Below are positions 20,388 to 27,562 of a stretch of DNA of 38,271 bases, piece after piece; position 1 is the stretch's first letter; every line of letters starts with the position of its first letter. The translations under genes and the position numbers were made by a program. The notes beneath the pieces were generated by a model, which did not search any database, was not told where the DNA came from, and worked only from the letters and a program-made list of their open reading frames with translations. Source of the DNA: Fidelibacterota bacterium. GTDB lineage: Bacteria > Pseudomonadota > Alphaproteobacteria > Rhodospirillales > Rhodospirillaceae. Location: contig CANJRX010000022.1 in NCBI GenBank assembly GCA_947476895.1, positions 1 through 38,271 of the forward strand, given 5' to 3'.

Positions 20388-21197
20388 TTAATACGTGAGA
20401 AGCGCCCAGAGACCTGTGCGTTTGTTATCGACGGCGGCGAACACTCTATTGAAAGTCGTCTTGTCTTCGACCGCAGCCGCCACCAGCTTGCCCGCATCGC
20501 TGCGCGTGATGCCGGTGATCGCGGCAGGCGCGACGGCAAACAACATCGGCTCGCCGGGTTTGCCTTCTTTCACCAGCATGCCGGGACGCACGATGGTGTA
20601 CTCGAGGCCGCTGGCCTTGAGGTAATCCTCGGCCGTCGTCTTGGCAGCGAAGTAGCCTTTCATGAACCAGCCTTCGCCTTGGCGCACATACCAGGGCAGG
20701 CCGGCGTTGCTGTCGCCCGCGCCGATTGCCGTAACGAGAATGATGCGGTCGAGACCGGCGTTCTTGGTGGCGTCGATGACGTTCTTGTTGCCTTCAACGT
20801 CGACTTTGTAGTCACCTTCGCGGCCACCGAGGGTCGAGATGACGGCGCGGAAGGGCGCCGCCGTGAACGCTTGTTTGACGCTTTCAGCGTCCAGCGCGTC
20901 GCCGGTCACAACATTGACATTGAGCGCTTTCAGGGCCGCGGTGTCGCTCGAAGCACGCACCATGACCGTGACGTTCTCTTTGCGCTCGACCAAATGTTTG
21001 ACGATCTCAAGACCCAGGCCTTGCGTACCACCGAACACCAGAATGCCGCCGGCGCGCGGCAGCGATTCTTCCATCACACTAATGATCGGAGAAGCTTTGG
21101 GCGGCGGCGGCTCGGTGGAATCTTGCGCAACCGCAACGGTTGAGAAGACGGCCAGCAAGCTCGCAGTCATGAGGCGTAACAATGTGGCCATATGCAT
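20388..21197 (-). CDS. Exported NAD(P)-binding Rossmann protein (atypical SDR/NmrA type)
   Basis: The 269-residue product has a signal peptide-like N-terminus (ATLLRLMTASLLAVFSTVAVAQ), a Pro-rich linker, then an atypical short-chain dehydrogenase fold. ILVFGGTQGLGLEIVKHL is the dinucleotide-binding Gly motif, VVTGDALD follows strand 3, and VISTLGG and VTAIGAG are later strands. I see no classical YxxxK pair, consistent with the NmrA/atypical SDR class, which often bind rather than turn over NAD(P). An exported Rossmann protein is unusual unless a folded-export route or N-terminal membrane anchor is used. ATGs at 21197 and 21191 are both possible. The stop codon lies within the ribosome-binding site of the SMR gene. 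Confidence 0.8.
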   Translation of the reverse strand: MHMATLLRLMTASLLAVFSTVAVAQDSTEPPPPKASPIISVMEESLPRAGGILVFGGTQGLGLEIVKHLVERKENVTVMVRASSDTAALKALNVNVVTGDALDAESVKQAFTAAPFRAVISTLGGREGDYKVDVEGNKNVIDATKNAGLDRIILVTAIGAGDSNAGLPWYVRQGEGWFMKGYFAAKTTAEDYLKASGLEYTIVRPGMLVKEGKPGEPMLFAVAPAAITGITRSDAGKLVAAAVEDKTTFNRVFAAVDNKRTGLWALLTY

Positions 21198-21234
21198 CGA
21201 CTTTCATTCAGCGCCCGAAACAGGCGCTTTATGC

Positions 21235-22023
21235 CTACATAAGAAGCCTGGTTCCCACAAGCAGAAGCGTGGCCGCCAATATTAAACGAAGCACATGATC
21301 GGGCACGCGGCCGGCCGCGTAACTGCCGATCAATATGCCGGGGATCGAGCCGATCAGCAGCGAGCCTAAAAGCGACCAGTCGATTGAACTCAGCATCCAA
21401 TGCCCTATGCCGGCCAGCAGCGTGAGCGGCACAGCGTGAGCAATGTCCGAACCCACAATGCGTGTCAGCGGAAGACGCGGATAGAGCGCCAGCAGCGCGG
21501 TGACACCCAAGGCTCCTGCGCCAACCGAGGTAATGGAAACCAGGAAACCCAGCGCCGCGCCGACTGCCACCGTCAACATCAGTGTATGGCGCGGATCTAA
21601 GGCATTCACGCGCGTGGCATAGGTGTCGAGAATGCGTTTGCGGAAGATCAACGAGAGGGCCGTCGCAAATAGCGCGCAGCCCAGAAAGGTCGTAATGACC
21701 TCGTGCACACCTGAACTTTGTACGTCGACACGGCTGAGCGCGAAAATGGTCAGCGCCGCCGCGGGCAAACTGCCGCTCGCTAGGCGCCCAACGACGCGCC
21801 AATCAACCGTGCGCGCGAAACCGTGGAAAAAAGTGCCGCCGGTCTTAGTCGCGGCGGCGTAAAGCAAATCTGTGCCAACGGCCGTGGCCGGATGAATGCC
21901 GAACAACAGAATCAAAAGCGGTGTCATGAGCGAACCACCGCCCACGCCGGTCATGCCGACAAGAATGCCGACACCCAAACCCGACAAGGAGTAGAGCGGA
22001 TTGACGGTTTCGAAAAAACTCAT
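21235..22023 (-). CDS. TauE/SafE-family sulfite/organosulfonate exporter
   Basis: TauE/SafE proteins are membrane permeases linked to export of sulfite, sulfonates or related anions. The 262-residue product has about eight membrane segments and the family repeat: GVGILVGMTGVGGGSLMTPLLILLFGIHPATAVGTDL in the first half and GFLVSITSVGAGALGVTALLALYP with IVGSDIAHAVPLT in the second. The start is ATG 22023, overlapping the TGA of the Rrf2 gene (ATGA), so expression is coupled to the regulator. That pairing, and the sulfate-binding-protein fragment upstream, point to sulfur metabolism. The exact substrate is inference. Confidence 0.9.
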   Translation of the reverse strand: MSFFETVNPLYSLSGLGVGILVGMTGVGGGSLMTPLLILLFGIHPATAVGTDLLYAAATKTGGTFFHGFARTVDWRVVGRLASGSLPAAALTIFALSRVDVQSSGVHEVITTFLGCALFATALSLIFRKRILDTYATRVNALDPRHTLMLTVAVGAALGFLVSITSVGAGALGVTALLALYPRLPLTRIVGSDIAHAVPLTLLAGIGHWMLSSIDWSLLGSLLIGSIPGILIGSYAAGRVPDHVLRLILAATLLLVGTRLLM

Positions 22024-22433
22024 TTTTTCAGAGCGTCGGCGAGAGTCTGCTTGTCCAGGATATTGGCGGACGCATCGCGCACACTCCGCATGACCCGACG
22101 GATGGAACACGATTTCTCTTCCTCGCAGTCGTCGCATTTACGGTAAGCGGTAAGGCTGGCGCAGGCCAAGGGCGCGAGCGGGCCGTCGGTAATACGCACA
22201 ATCTCGCCGAAGGTAATTTTGCTTGCCGGACGCGCGAGGCAATAGCCGCCGTTCTTGCCGCGCTTAGCATGCAAGAGGCCGCGCTTTTTTAAATCGAGCA
22301 GAATCAATTCCAGGAATTTACGCGGCACTTTGCGCTGCGCGGCGATATCGGCCACCAGCACCAGTTCGCCAGGCTTGCTGGCCGCGAGCATGGTCATAGC
22401 GCGAAGCGCGTATTTAGAGCGTTGCGAAAGCAT
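22020..22433 (-). CDS. Rrf2-family transcriptional regulator with Cys cluster
   Basis: The 137-residue product starts [17 protein letters not shown], the typical Rrf2 winged-helix opening, followed by [28 protein letters not shown] (recognition helix region) and [11 protein letters not shown] (wing). The C-terminal segment has Cys residues in [20 protein letters not shown], spaced like the [2Fe-2S] or redox-sensing ligands of IscR, NsrR and related Rrf2 members. It would therefore respond to iron-sulfur, redox or sulfur status. ATG 22433 is preceded by GGGGA. It is translationally coupled to the TauE gene by an ATGA overlap. The palindrome at 22965-22978 is a candidate target site. Confidence 0.9.
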   Translation of the reverse strand: MLSQRSKYALRAMTMLAASKPGELVLVADIAAQRKVPRKFLELILLDLKKRGLLHAKRGKNGGYCLARPASKITFGEIVRITDGPLAPLACASLTAYRKCDDCEEEKSCSIRRVMRSVRDASANILDKQTLADALKK

Positions 22434-22873
22434 TTCGGATTCCCCATCAGGAGGCTGGACAATAGCCGGAGGGTTGGACGCGATACAAGAGGGTCGAAAA
22501 ACAGCGTCGGGCCAAGGGCATGGGGTGAAATCAAATGACCACGCGGCCCTTTGGATCGCCACCTCCTTGGAGCATTAGCCGAATTTGCGTAGGATGGGAG
22601 ACCGATTCCTGGGGAGGAGTCCGAGATGAAACGCTGTGCTTTCGCATCGGCAATGTCGCCCGTCTTGGCTTTCCAATGTTTGGCGAACGCGGCGTTGTAC
22701 TCTTGATACAACTCACGGGTGGGATCGTAGGAGACATTCAGAATGGTCTGATCGGCGGCGTGAGCCGGACGGCCGAGGCCGAGCAGGATCAGGAGGAGAA
22801 ATACAAAAGCCGAAAGGGCCAGGCCTTCACCGAGGCGACGTTGGTCGAGAGGGGTGTTTAAAGCGCGACGCAT
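22394..22873 (-). pseudogene. N-terminal fragment of a sulfate ABC transporter substrate-binding protein
   Basis: From ATG 22873 the frame gives a signal peptide (about 1-39) and then [21 protein letters not shown] and [10 protein letters not shown], a nearly verbatim start of the Sbp/CysP periplasmic sulfate/thiosulfate-binding proteins. Recognisable similarity ends at about residue 73 (22655). The remaining 86 residues have no resemblance to that family, and the frame runs into the Rrf2 gene start. An intact Sbp is about 330-350 residues, so at least three quarters of the gene is missing. I found no later Sbp segment in other frames of this interval. A deletion joining the start of the gene to the region upstream of the Rrf2 gene fits best. 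Confidence 0.75.
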
Positions 22874-22964
22874 AGCAGGCTCCTTCGGTATTACCGTAGC
22901 TTAACTGTCCCCACGATGCGCAATCTCGCCCCGGTTGTCGCCGCCCAATTCCCCACTATTTCGA

Positions 22965-22978
22965 TAGACTAATGTCTA
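22965..22978. promoter_or_regulatory. Perfect palindrome upstream of the sulfur gene block
   Basis: TAGAC (22965-22969) and GTCTA (22974-22978) flank a TAAT spacer. The site lies about 92 bp upstream of the sulfate-binding-protein fragment and so ahead of the Rrf2/TauE genes. Its shape (GAC...GTC half-sites with an AT-rich centre) is compatible with an Rrf2-family operator. Assignment is inference. Confidence 0.35.
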
Positions 22979-23019
22979 AGATAAAAATCTTCTCCCAATT
23001 CCCTATCAGAGAGTGGGAT

Positions 23020-23970
23020 TTATGCATTCTTCCAAATTTCCCCAATCATCTCGCGCTGTTTAGCGGTCGGAATGGGGCCTCGGCCGGCCTCCAAGTTTTC
23101 AGCCATATGGGCCGGATTCAGGGTGGATGGGATGGCCGCAGTCACCCCCGGATGGCCGATCACGAACTTTAACAGAAGTTGCGCGAAGGTATGCACACCC
23201 AATTCTGCTTGGGCCCATTGCGGCACCTCTTTGCCTTTCACGGAATTGAGCGCACGTCCGCGTCCCAAAGGCAGCGCGATTAAAGTAGCCACGCGCTTGT
23301 CCATAGCTGCTGGCAACAGGCGACTTTCGGCTTCGCGTGAGTCAGCGGCATAAGCAAACTCGATGAAATCAAGCTGATCGAGGTATTTGATCAAGGCATC
23401 CTGATTGTCGCTGGTGTCGCTGATGCCGACGTACCGGATTTTGCCTTTAGCCTTGTACTCAAGAAGCGTCGGCAGCTGCGTTTCGATATCGACCATGTTG
23501 TGCACGAAGAACAGATCGATGACATCCGTGCGCAGCTGTTTGAAAGAATTCTCGATCGACTCAATCCCGTTAGCCTTGCCCCGTTCACTCAACTTGGTGA
23601 CGAGAAAGGTGCCGCTTCGTTTGTTGGTGTTTTGCAGCGCTTCGCCGATGACGCCTTCAGAATCACCGCCGGTATAGCCCGCAGCGGTATCGATGATGCG
23701 GCCGCCGCCATCGAGCAGCGTCTTGATTACGTCGGCCTGGCCCGACACGGCCTTCGGATCCTTGCGGCTCATAGACCGCGTGCCGAGACCGATCACCGGA
23801 ATGGTCTCGCCGTTTTTGCTTTTTGGGATGGCCTTCGTCGCCATGGGCGCGGCAGCCGCAAAAGCCTGCGTCGGCAGTCCGGACATCAGTGCCGCCGCAC
23901 CTACTGCGCGCAGGAACCCCGCGCGGGTCATAGTATCAAATGGACCAAAATCGAACGGCTGGCGGCTCAT
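23020..23970 (-). CDS. Aldo/keto reductase family protein with export-signal-like N-terminus
   Basis: The 316-residue product is an (alpha/beta)8 NADPH-dependent oxidoreductase. The catalytic tetrad is visible: Asp and Tyr in GRIIDTAAGYTGGDSEGVIGEAL, Lys in FLVTKLSERG and His in IDLFFVHNMVD. The first 50 residues form a leader (TRAGFLRAVGAAALMSGLPTQAFAAA) resembling a Tat-type or Sec signal but without a clear twin arginine. Periplasmic aldo/keto reductases with such leaders occur in proteobacteria. ATG 23970 has GAGGA at correct spacing; a longer start at 24018 lacks this. The substrate is unknown. It is divergent from the DegP gene and stands alone. Confidence 0.88.
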   Translation of the reverse strand: MSRQPFDFGPFDTMTRAGFLRAVGAAALMSGLPTQAFAAAAPMATKAIPKSKNGETIPVIGLGTRSMSRKDPKAVSGQADVIKTLLDGGGRIIDTAAGYTGGDSEGVIGEALQNTNKRSGTFLVTKLSERGKANGIESIENSFKQLRTDVIDLFFVHNMVDIETQLPTLLEYKAKGKIRYVGISDTSDNQDALIKYLDQLDFIEFAYAADSREAESRLLPAAMDKRVATLIALPLGRGRALNSVKGKEVPQWAQAELGVHTFAQLLLKFVIGHPGVTAAIPSTLNPAHMAENLEAGRGPIPTAKQREMIGEIWKNA

Positions 23971-24327
23971 GCGAAGTCCTCGTTGTTTGGGATGCGCCTG
24001 CTTGAATGGTTCTGGCAAAACCGGAAAAATATGGGAAGCCGGAAGGCCGCTACCGTGTGGTTCCGGCTCAAAAGGGTCAAGCGAAACTGAGTAACGCCCC
24101 GCCGTTGGTCGGCCTTAGGTACCGAACACCAAGCGGCTTTGAAAAGCTGGGAATTCCATTGAAACGACGACATTAAATAGCTGTTACCCCGGTTTGCCGT
24201 GCTGCAAGCGCGCCGTAACATCCGTAAAATCGGAATGTGCATGGGGGCACCTCATTTTCAACCTCTACATCGACGGGCCTCGCATGAGTCCCGCGACACG
24301 ACCTGGCATCAGAAAGGCTACACTCAA
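23971..24327. other. 357-bp divergent intergenic region, aldo/keto reductase / degP
   Basis: It must hold the promoters of both divergent genes. I see no consensus EcfG site (a near-match is listed under rejected), no riboswitch and no coding frame with a credible start. Only small palindromes such as GGAATTCC near 24150 and a GTGC/GCAC hairpin near 24240 are visible. Confidence 0.4.
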
Positions 24328-25704
24328 ATGACCGGACGGACTTCTCGCTTCTTGCCTGTGGCCGCTGCGACTGCAGCGCTTTTGGTTTTCTCTTCCGCGC
24401 AGGCCGCTGACATCGCGGTGCCGATGCGCGACGGCATGCCGACGCTGGCCCCGCTTGTGGAGCGCGTGACGCCCGCGGTTGTCAATGTGGCTGTGAAAAC
24501 CAAATTGGATATGGACGACAATCCGCTTTTGAAAGATCCGAAATTCCGCCGCTTCTTCGATCTGCCCGATAAACTGCCGCCGCAAGAGCGCAACAGCGTC
24601 GGCTCTGGCGTCATCATTGACGCGAAGAAGGGCTACATCCTCACCAACCATCACGTGATCGATGAAGCCACCGACATCATTATTACCCTACCGAAGGACA
24701 GGCGTACGCTTATCGCTAAGGTAATCGGCTCCGACAAAGAAACCGACATCGCACTGTTGCAGGTGCCCGCCGAGAATCTAGTGGCCTTGCCCATGGGCGA
24801 TACTTCGAACATGCGCGTCGGCGACTATGTGGTTGCCGTCGGCAATCCCTTCGGCCTCGGCCAGACCGTAACCTCGGGCATCGTCTCCGCCCTGGGCCGT
24901 TCCATGGGCGGCTCCATCGAAGGCTATGAAGACTTCATTCAGACCGATGCCTCGATCAATCCCGGCAATTCCGGCGGCGCGCTTGTGAACTTGAAGGGCG
25001 AACTGATCGGCATCAATACTGCTATCATCGGCCCCTCGGGCGGCAACGTCGGTGTCGGCTTTGCTGTGCCGACGACCATCTTCCGCTCGGTCATGAACCA
25101 GTTGGTTGCTTACGGCGAAGTGCGCCGCGGCCAGATCGGCGTGCAAATCCAAGACATGACGCCGGAACTTGCCAAGAACCTCGGCATCAATCAGACCGAA
25201 GGTGCGCTCATCAGCAGCGTTGTGAAGGGTTCACCGGCTGAAACCGCCGGCTTGCGCTCCGGCGACGTCGCCGTTGCGCTCGACGGCGCGCCACTGCATG
25301 GCATGTCCGATTTGCGTAACCGCATCGGCATGATGACGCTTGGCACCGCCGTGAATGTCACGGTGTTCCGCGGCGGCAAGAAGCAGGAATTCAAGATCAC
25401 CATTGGAAAACCCGCGCAGCAGATTACTGAAGCCAAGGCGGAAGACCGGCCGGCCTTGTTGGGCGCGACCTTCAGCAACACCGATCCTGTCACCGACAAG
25501 GTAAAGGGTGTGCGCGTGCTCAACGTCGAGCGCGGCAGCCCGGCGTTCCAATCGAACCTGCGTCCCGGCGACATCATCGTTTCCGTCAACCAGAGGCAAA
25601 TCGCCAACGTTGAAGACTTCACGGCGGCCATGAAGACTTCGGCACGCCAGACCGCGTTGTTCATCAAACGCGGCGGCGAAGACATCCTGGTGATTGTGCA
25701 GTAA
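24328..25704 (+). CDS. degP: DegP/HtrA-type periplasmic serine protease (Do family)
   Basis: This 458-residue protein is a periplasmic protease/chaperone for misfolded envelope proteins. A signal peptide (about 1-25, ending AQAADI) leads to the trypsin-like domain with His109 (TNHHVI), Asp140 (ETDIALLQV) and Ser215 (NPGNSGGAL). Two PDZ domains follow (about 275-355 and 375-455), with RRGQIGVQIQDMTPELA and LRSGDVAVALDGAPL in the first, and LRPGDIIVSVNQRQIANVEDF in the second. That is the normal DegP/MucD layout. The ATG at 24328 opens the signal peptide; longer in-frame starts would bury it. Transcription ends at the hairpin at 25728-25763. Confidence 0.95.
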   Translation: MTGRTSRFLPVAAATAALLVFSSAQAADIAVPMRDGMPTLAPLVERVTPAVVNVAVKTKLDMDDNPLLKDPKFRRFFDLPDKLPPQERNSVGSGVIIDAKKGYILTNHHVIDEATDIIITLPKDRRTLIAKVIGSDKETDIALLQVPAENLVALPMGDTSNMRVGDYVVAVGNPFGLGQTVTSGIVSALGRSMGGSIEGYEDFIQTDASINPGNSGGALVNLKGELIGINTAIIGPSGGNVGVGFAVPTTIFRSVMNQLVAYGEVRRGQIGVQIQDMTPELAKNLGINQTEGALISSVVKGSPAETAGLRSGDVAVALDGAPLHGMSDLRNRIGMMTLGTAVNVTVFRGGKKQEFKITIGKPAQQITEAKAEDRPALLGATFSNTDPVTDKVKGVRVLNVERGSPAFQSNLRPGDIIVSVNQRQIANVEDFTAAMKTSARQTALFIKRGGEDILVIVQ

Positions 25705-25727
25705 GCACCCTCACCGCCTGCCCAAAC

Positions 25728-25763
25728 AAAAACGGCGCTCTCCTTGTGGAAAGCGCCGTTTTT
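25728..25763. terminator. Bidirectional Rho-independent terminator between degP and the ECF sigma gene
   Basis: AAAAACGGCGCT (25728-25739) pairs perfectly with AGCGCCGTTTTT (25752-25763) around a 12-nt loop. The A and T tracts give a U-run on both strands, so it can terminate degP on the plus strand and the sigma factor gene on the minus strand. Confidence 0.93.
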
Positions 25764-25787
25764 ATTGGTCTCGCTGATACGTTGAGA

Positions 25788-26348
25788 TTAGGCTGCGATG
25801 TGGAGCGCTCCGGGTTTTTCAACGCCTGATTCTGCCAGCTTCTCGGCTTCAAATGCACCCAACAGTATGGTCTTCATCTGGTCGCGCGCGCGCCAAAGGC
25901 GGCTTTTGACGGTACCGACAGAGCACGACAGCATCGTCGCAACCTCTTCGTAAGAATGCTGCGCGCCGCAGATTAAGGTGATGGCCTCGCGCAGGTTTGG
26001 GCTGAGCTTATCCAACGCCGCGACAACCTCCTGCGTGAAGATGTGTTCTTCTTGGCGCGGCTGCGACACCATCGAAGCCGGTGGGATGGCAGCTTCCGTA
26101 AATTGCGTCAGAGAAATCGGGCGCCGCTTATGCGTGCGACAAACGCTGATGTGGCTGTTCTTCATGACCCGGTAGGCCCAGGCCGAGAAGTTTGATCCCA
26201 CTTCAAACTGGGCTTCGAATCTCAACATCCGTTCCACAGAAGTTTGGACCAGATCATCGGCATCCGCCGCATTGCGCGTCAGCGAACGTGCGTAGGCTCG
26301 CATGCGTGGCAGTTGATTGAGGACCAAGTCTTGAAAATGTGTAGCCAT
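25788..26348 (-). CDS. ECF sigma factor, EcfG-like
   Basis: The 186-residue product has region 2 (LPRMRAYARSLTRNAADADDLVQ, then SNFSAWAYRVMKNSHISVCRTHKRR) and region 4 (LSPNLREAITLICGAQHSYEEVA, then CSVGTVKSRLWRARDQMKTIL), as in ECF sigma factors. The region 2/4 wording resembles the general-stress EcfG group of alphaproteobacteria, of which many genomes have several paralogues. The usual partners NepR and PhyR are not in this window, so it may be a secondary paralogue. A short tail (about 165-186) follows region 4. It lies 31 bp downstream of the entericidin gene, probably on one transcript. Confidence 0.88.
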   Translation of the reverse strand: MATHFQDLVLNQLPRMRAYARSLTRNAADADDLVQTSVERMLRFEAQFEVGSNFSAWAYRVMKNSHISVCRTHKRRPISLTQFTEAAIPPASMVSQPRQEEHIFTQEVVAALDKLSPNLREAITLICGAQHSYEEVATMLSCSVGTVKSRLWRARDQMKTILLGAFEAEKLAESGVEKPGALHIAA

Positions 26349-26379
26349 TACCTTTGAATCTTTTCAGTGGTCGGATCGT

Positions 26380-26541
26380 TTACTTGCTGGCTTCGGCACT
26401 CTTTTCGATGGCCTTGCCGCCGCTTTTGATGTCCTTGCCGGCGCCGGAAATGGTGTTGCAGGCCGCAAAACCGAAGGCGATGACAACGGTGGCAATGGTC
26501 ATTGTGACGGCGCGGTACGAAGGTTTAGATAATGTAATCAT
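26380..26541 (-). CDS. Entericidin-like small lipoprotein
   Basis: The 53-residue precursor has a lipoprotein signal (ATVVIAFGFAAC) ending in a lipobox Cys, followed by NTISGAGKDIKSGGKAIEKSAE, the hallmark of the EcnA/EcnB family. These small outer-membrane-associated lipoproteins are induced by envelope, osmotic or stationary-phase stress. ATG 26541 has AGGA at good spacing; the longer frame to 26643 lacks a credible start. It is the first gene of a likely two-gene unit with the ECF sigma factor, an arrangement seen in alphaproteobacterial stress regulons. Confidence 0.85.
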   Translation of the reverse strand: MITLSKPSYRAVTMTIATVVIAFGFAACNTISGAGKDIKSGGKAIEKSAEASK

Positions 26542-26678
26542 GTGATTATTCCTGGTTCGCGCATTTTGATGGGGCACATTTTGTGCCACACATATGGTGA
26601 GCCTAGGCTGATTTCGGGGGATGCGCTGTCCTATAAGGGACACATACGGGAATAAAACGACCTTGCCCCCGATAAAGT

Positions 26679-26696
26679 GTGTTCAATAGTGAACAC
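26679..26696. promoter_or_regulatory. Perfect 18-bp palindrome of Crp/Fnr type
   Basis: GTGTTCA-ATAG-TGAACAC is a perfect 7-4-7 palindrome. Read as TGTTC-N6-GAACA it has the half-site spacing of Crp/Fnr-family operators (compare TGTGA-N6-TCACA). It lies 16 bp past the stop of the Crp/Fnr-type gene and upstream of the entericidin/sigma unit, so it could let that regulator control the unit. A hairpin without U-tract is the alternative. Confidence 0.5.
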
Positions 26697-26712
26697 CAAA
26701 CGGTCCCGCGAC

Positions 26713-27471
26713 CTAGTCGTGAACGATGACGTTCAACAAAGACGAGTGAATTTTGAGCGTGCTGCCTTCATCGTATTCGATAAAGCCCAGTTTGCGGAAT
26801 TTGTTCATGAAGAAATTGATTCGCGAACTTGTGGTGCCCACACGCGCCGCGAGCAAATCTTGATTGATCTTGGGAATGGACTCCATTTTCCCTTCCTTGC
26901 CTAACGCCGTCAGCAGCAACAGAATCCGCGCTAAGCGCTTTTCACTGGAATTGAATAACTGATCGATCAGATCGGCTTCCACTTGAATATTGCGAGAGAG
27001 CAGAAACGACATGAACATCTGCGAAAGCGCGGGTTCATCGCGCAACACGCGGATCATGGTCTGCTTTTCGATTTTGATGATCGCGGAGTCAATCGTAACG
27101 CTCGCCGTGGCGATATGTAGGGGCTGGCCTGCGAGGCAGCCCTCGCCGAAAAATTTGCCTTCACCCAACACGGCAATCACACCTTCTTTGCCCTGCTTGG
27201 AAAGCACTGTGATCTGGACCTTGCCTTTTTGAATGTAGAACACGGCGTCGGCCGGATCACCCTGCAGGAACACAGCCTCGCCCGACACGTATTGGCCAAT
27301 GAATCGGCCCACGCCCACGGTGTCGAGGAATGCCTGCGCGTTGAAGGGGGGCAGCATTTGCATTGGTGCAGCCGGTAATGCCTGCGGCTTCTTTTTCGGC
27401 ACACGCGCCCGCACGGACTTGGGCTTTTTCGGCTTTGTTTTTGGAAGTGACTTCTTACCGGCGCGGCGCAT
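26713..27471 (-). CDS. Crp/Fnr-family transcriptional regulator
   Basis: The 252-residue product has a very basic N-terminal extension of about 35 residues (repeated PKKKP-type segments) and then a cyclic-nucleotide-binding-type beta-roll (YVSGEAVFLQGDPADAVFYIQKGKVQITV, then GEGKFFGEGCLAG). A long dimer helix and a C-terminal helix-turn-helix (INQDLLAARVGTTSSRINFFMNKFRKLGFIEY) follow. The roll lacks the full Arg-Ser/Thr phosphate-binding signature of true cAMP receptors, so the ligand is uncertain. The basic tail may add nonspecific DNA contacts. Upstream is the SulP fusion gene, whose stop is 92 bp away, and a perfect Crp/Fnr-shaped palindrome lies just beyond its own stop. Confidence 0.9.
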   Translation of the reverse strand: MRRAGKKSLPKTKPKKPKSVRARVPKKKPQALPAAPMQMLPPFNAQAFLDTVGVGRFIGQYVSGEAVFLQGDPADAVFYIQKGKVQITVLSKQGKEGVIAVLGEGKFFGEGCLAGQPLHIATASVTIDSAIIKIEKQTMIRVLRDEPALSQMFMSFLLSRNIQVEADLIDQLFNSSEKRLARILLLLTALGKEGKMESIPKINQDLLAARVGTTSSRINFFMNKFRKLGFIEYDEGSTLKIHSSLLNVIVHD

Positions 27472-27562
27472 TTTTTGGCCTATTTTCGCCGGCAGCGGCG
27501 CTCACGGCCACTATACGGAATCGTACGCTACGCTCTATCTCCCTCGCCGTCTATGAGCCCCC

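Noticed and set aside
21210-21228. AGCGCC/GGCGCT hairpin between the TauE and SDR genes
   Set aside because: The stem is only 6 bp and lacks a U-tract on the minus strand, so it is not a convincing terminator and the genes probably remain one transcript.
22434-22562. N-terminal extension of the Rrf2 regulator to 22562
   Set aside because: The extra 43 residues are unlike any Rrf2 protein; [13 protein letters not shown] is the canonical beginning.
24163-24187. Minus-strand GTAAC-N16-CGTT upstream of the aldo/keto reductase
   Set aside because: The second base of the -35 element is wrong and the site is nearly 200 bp from the start codon; a chance near-match is likely.
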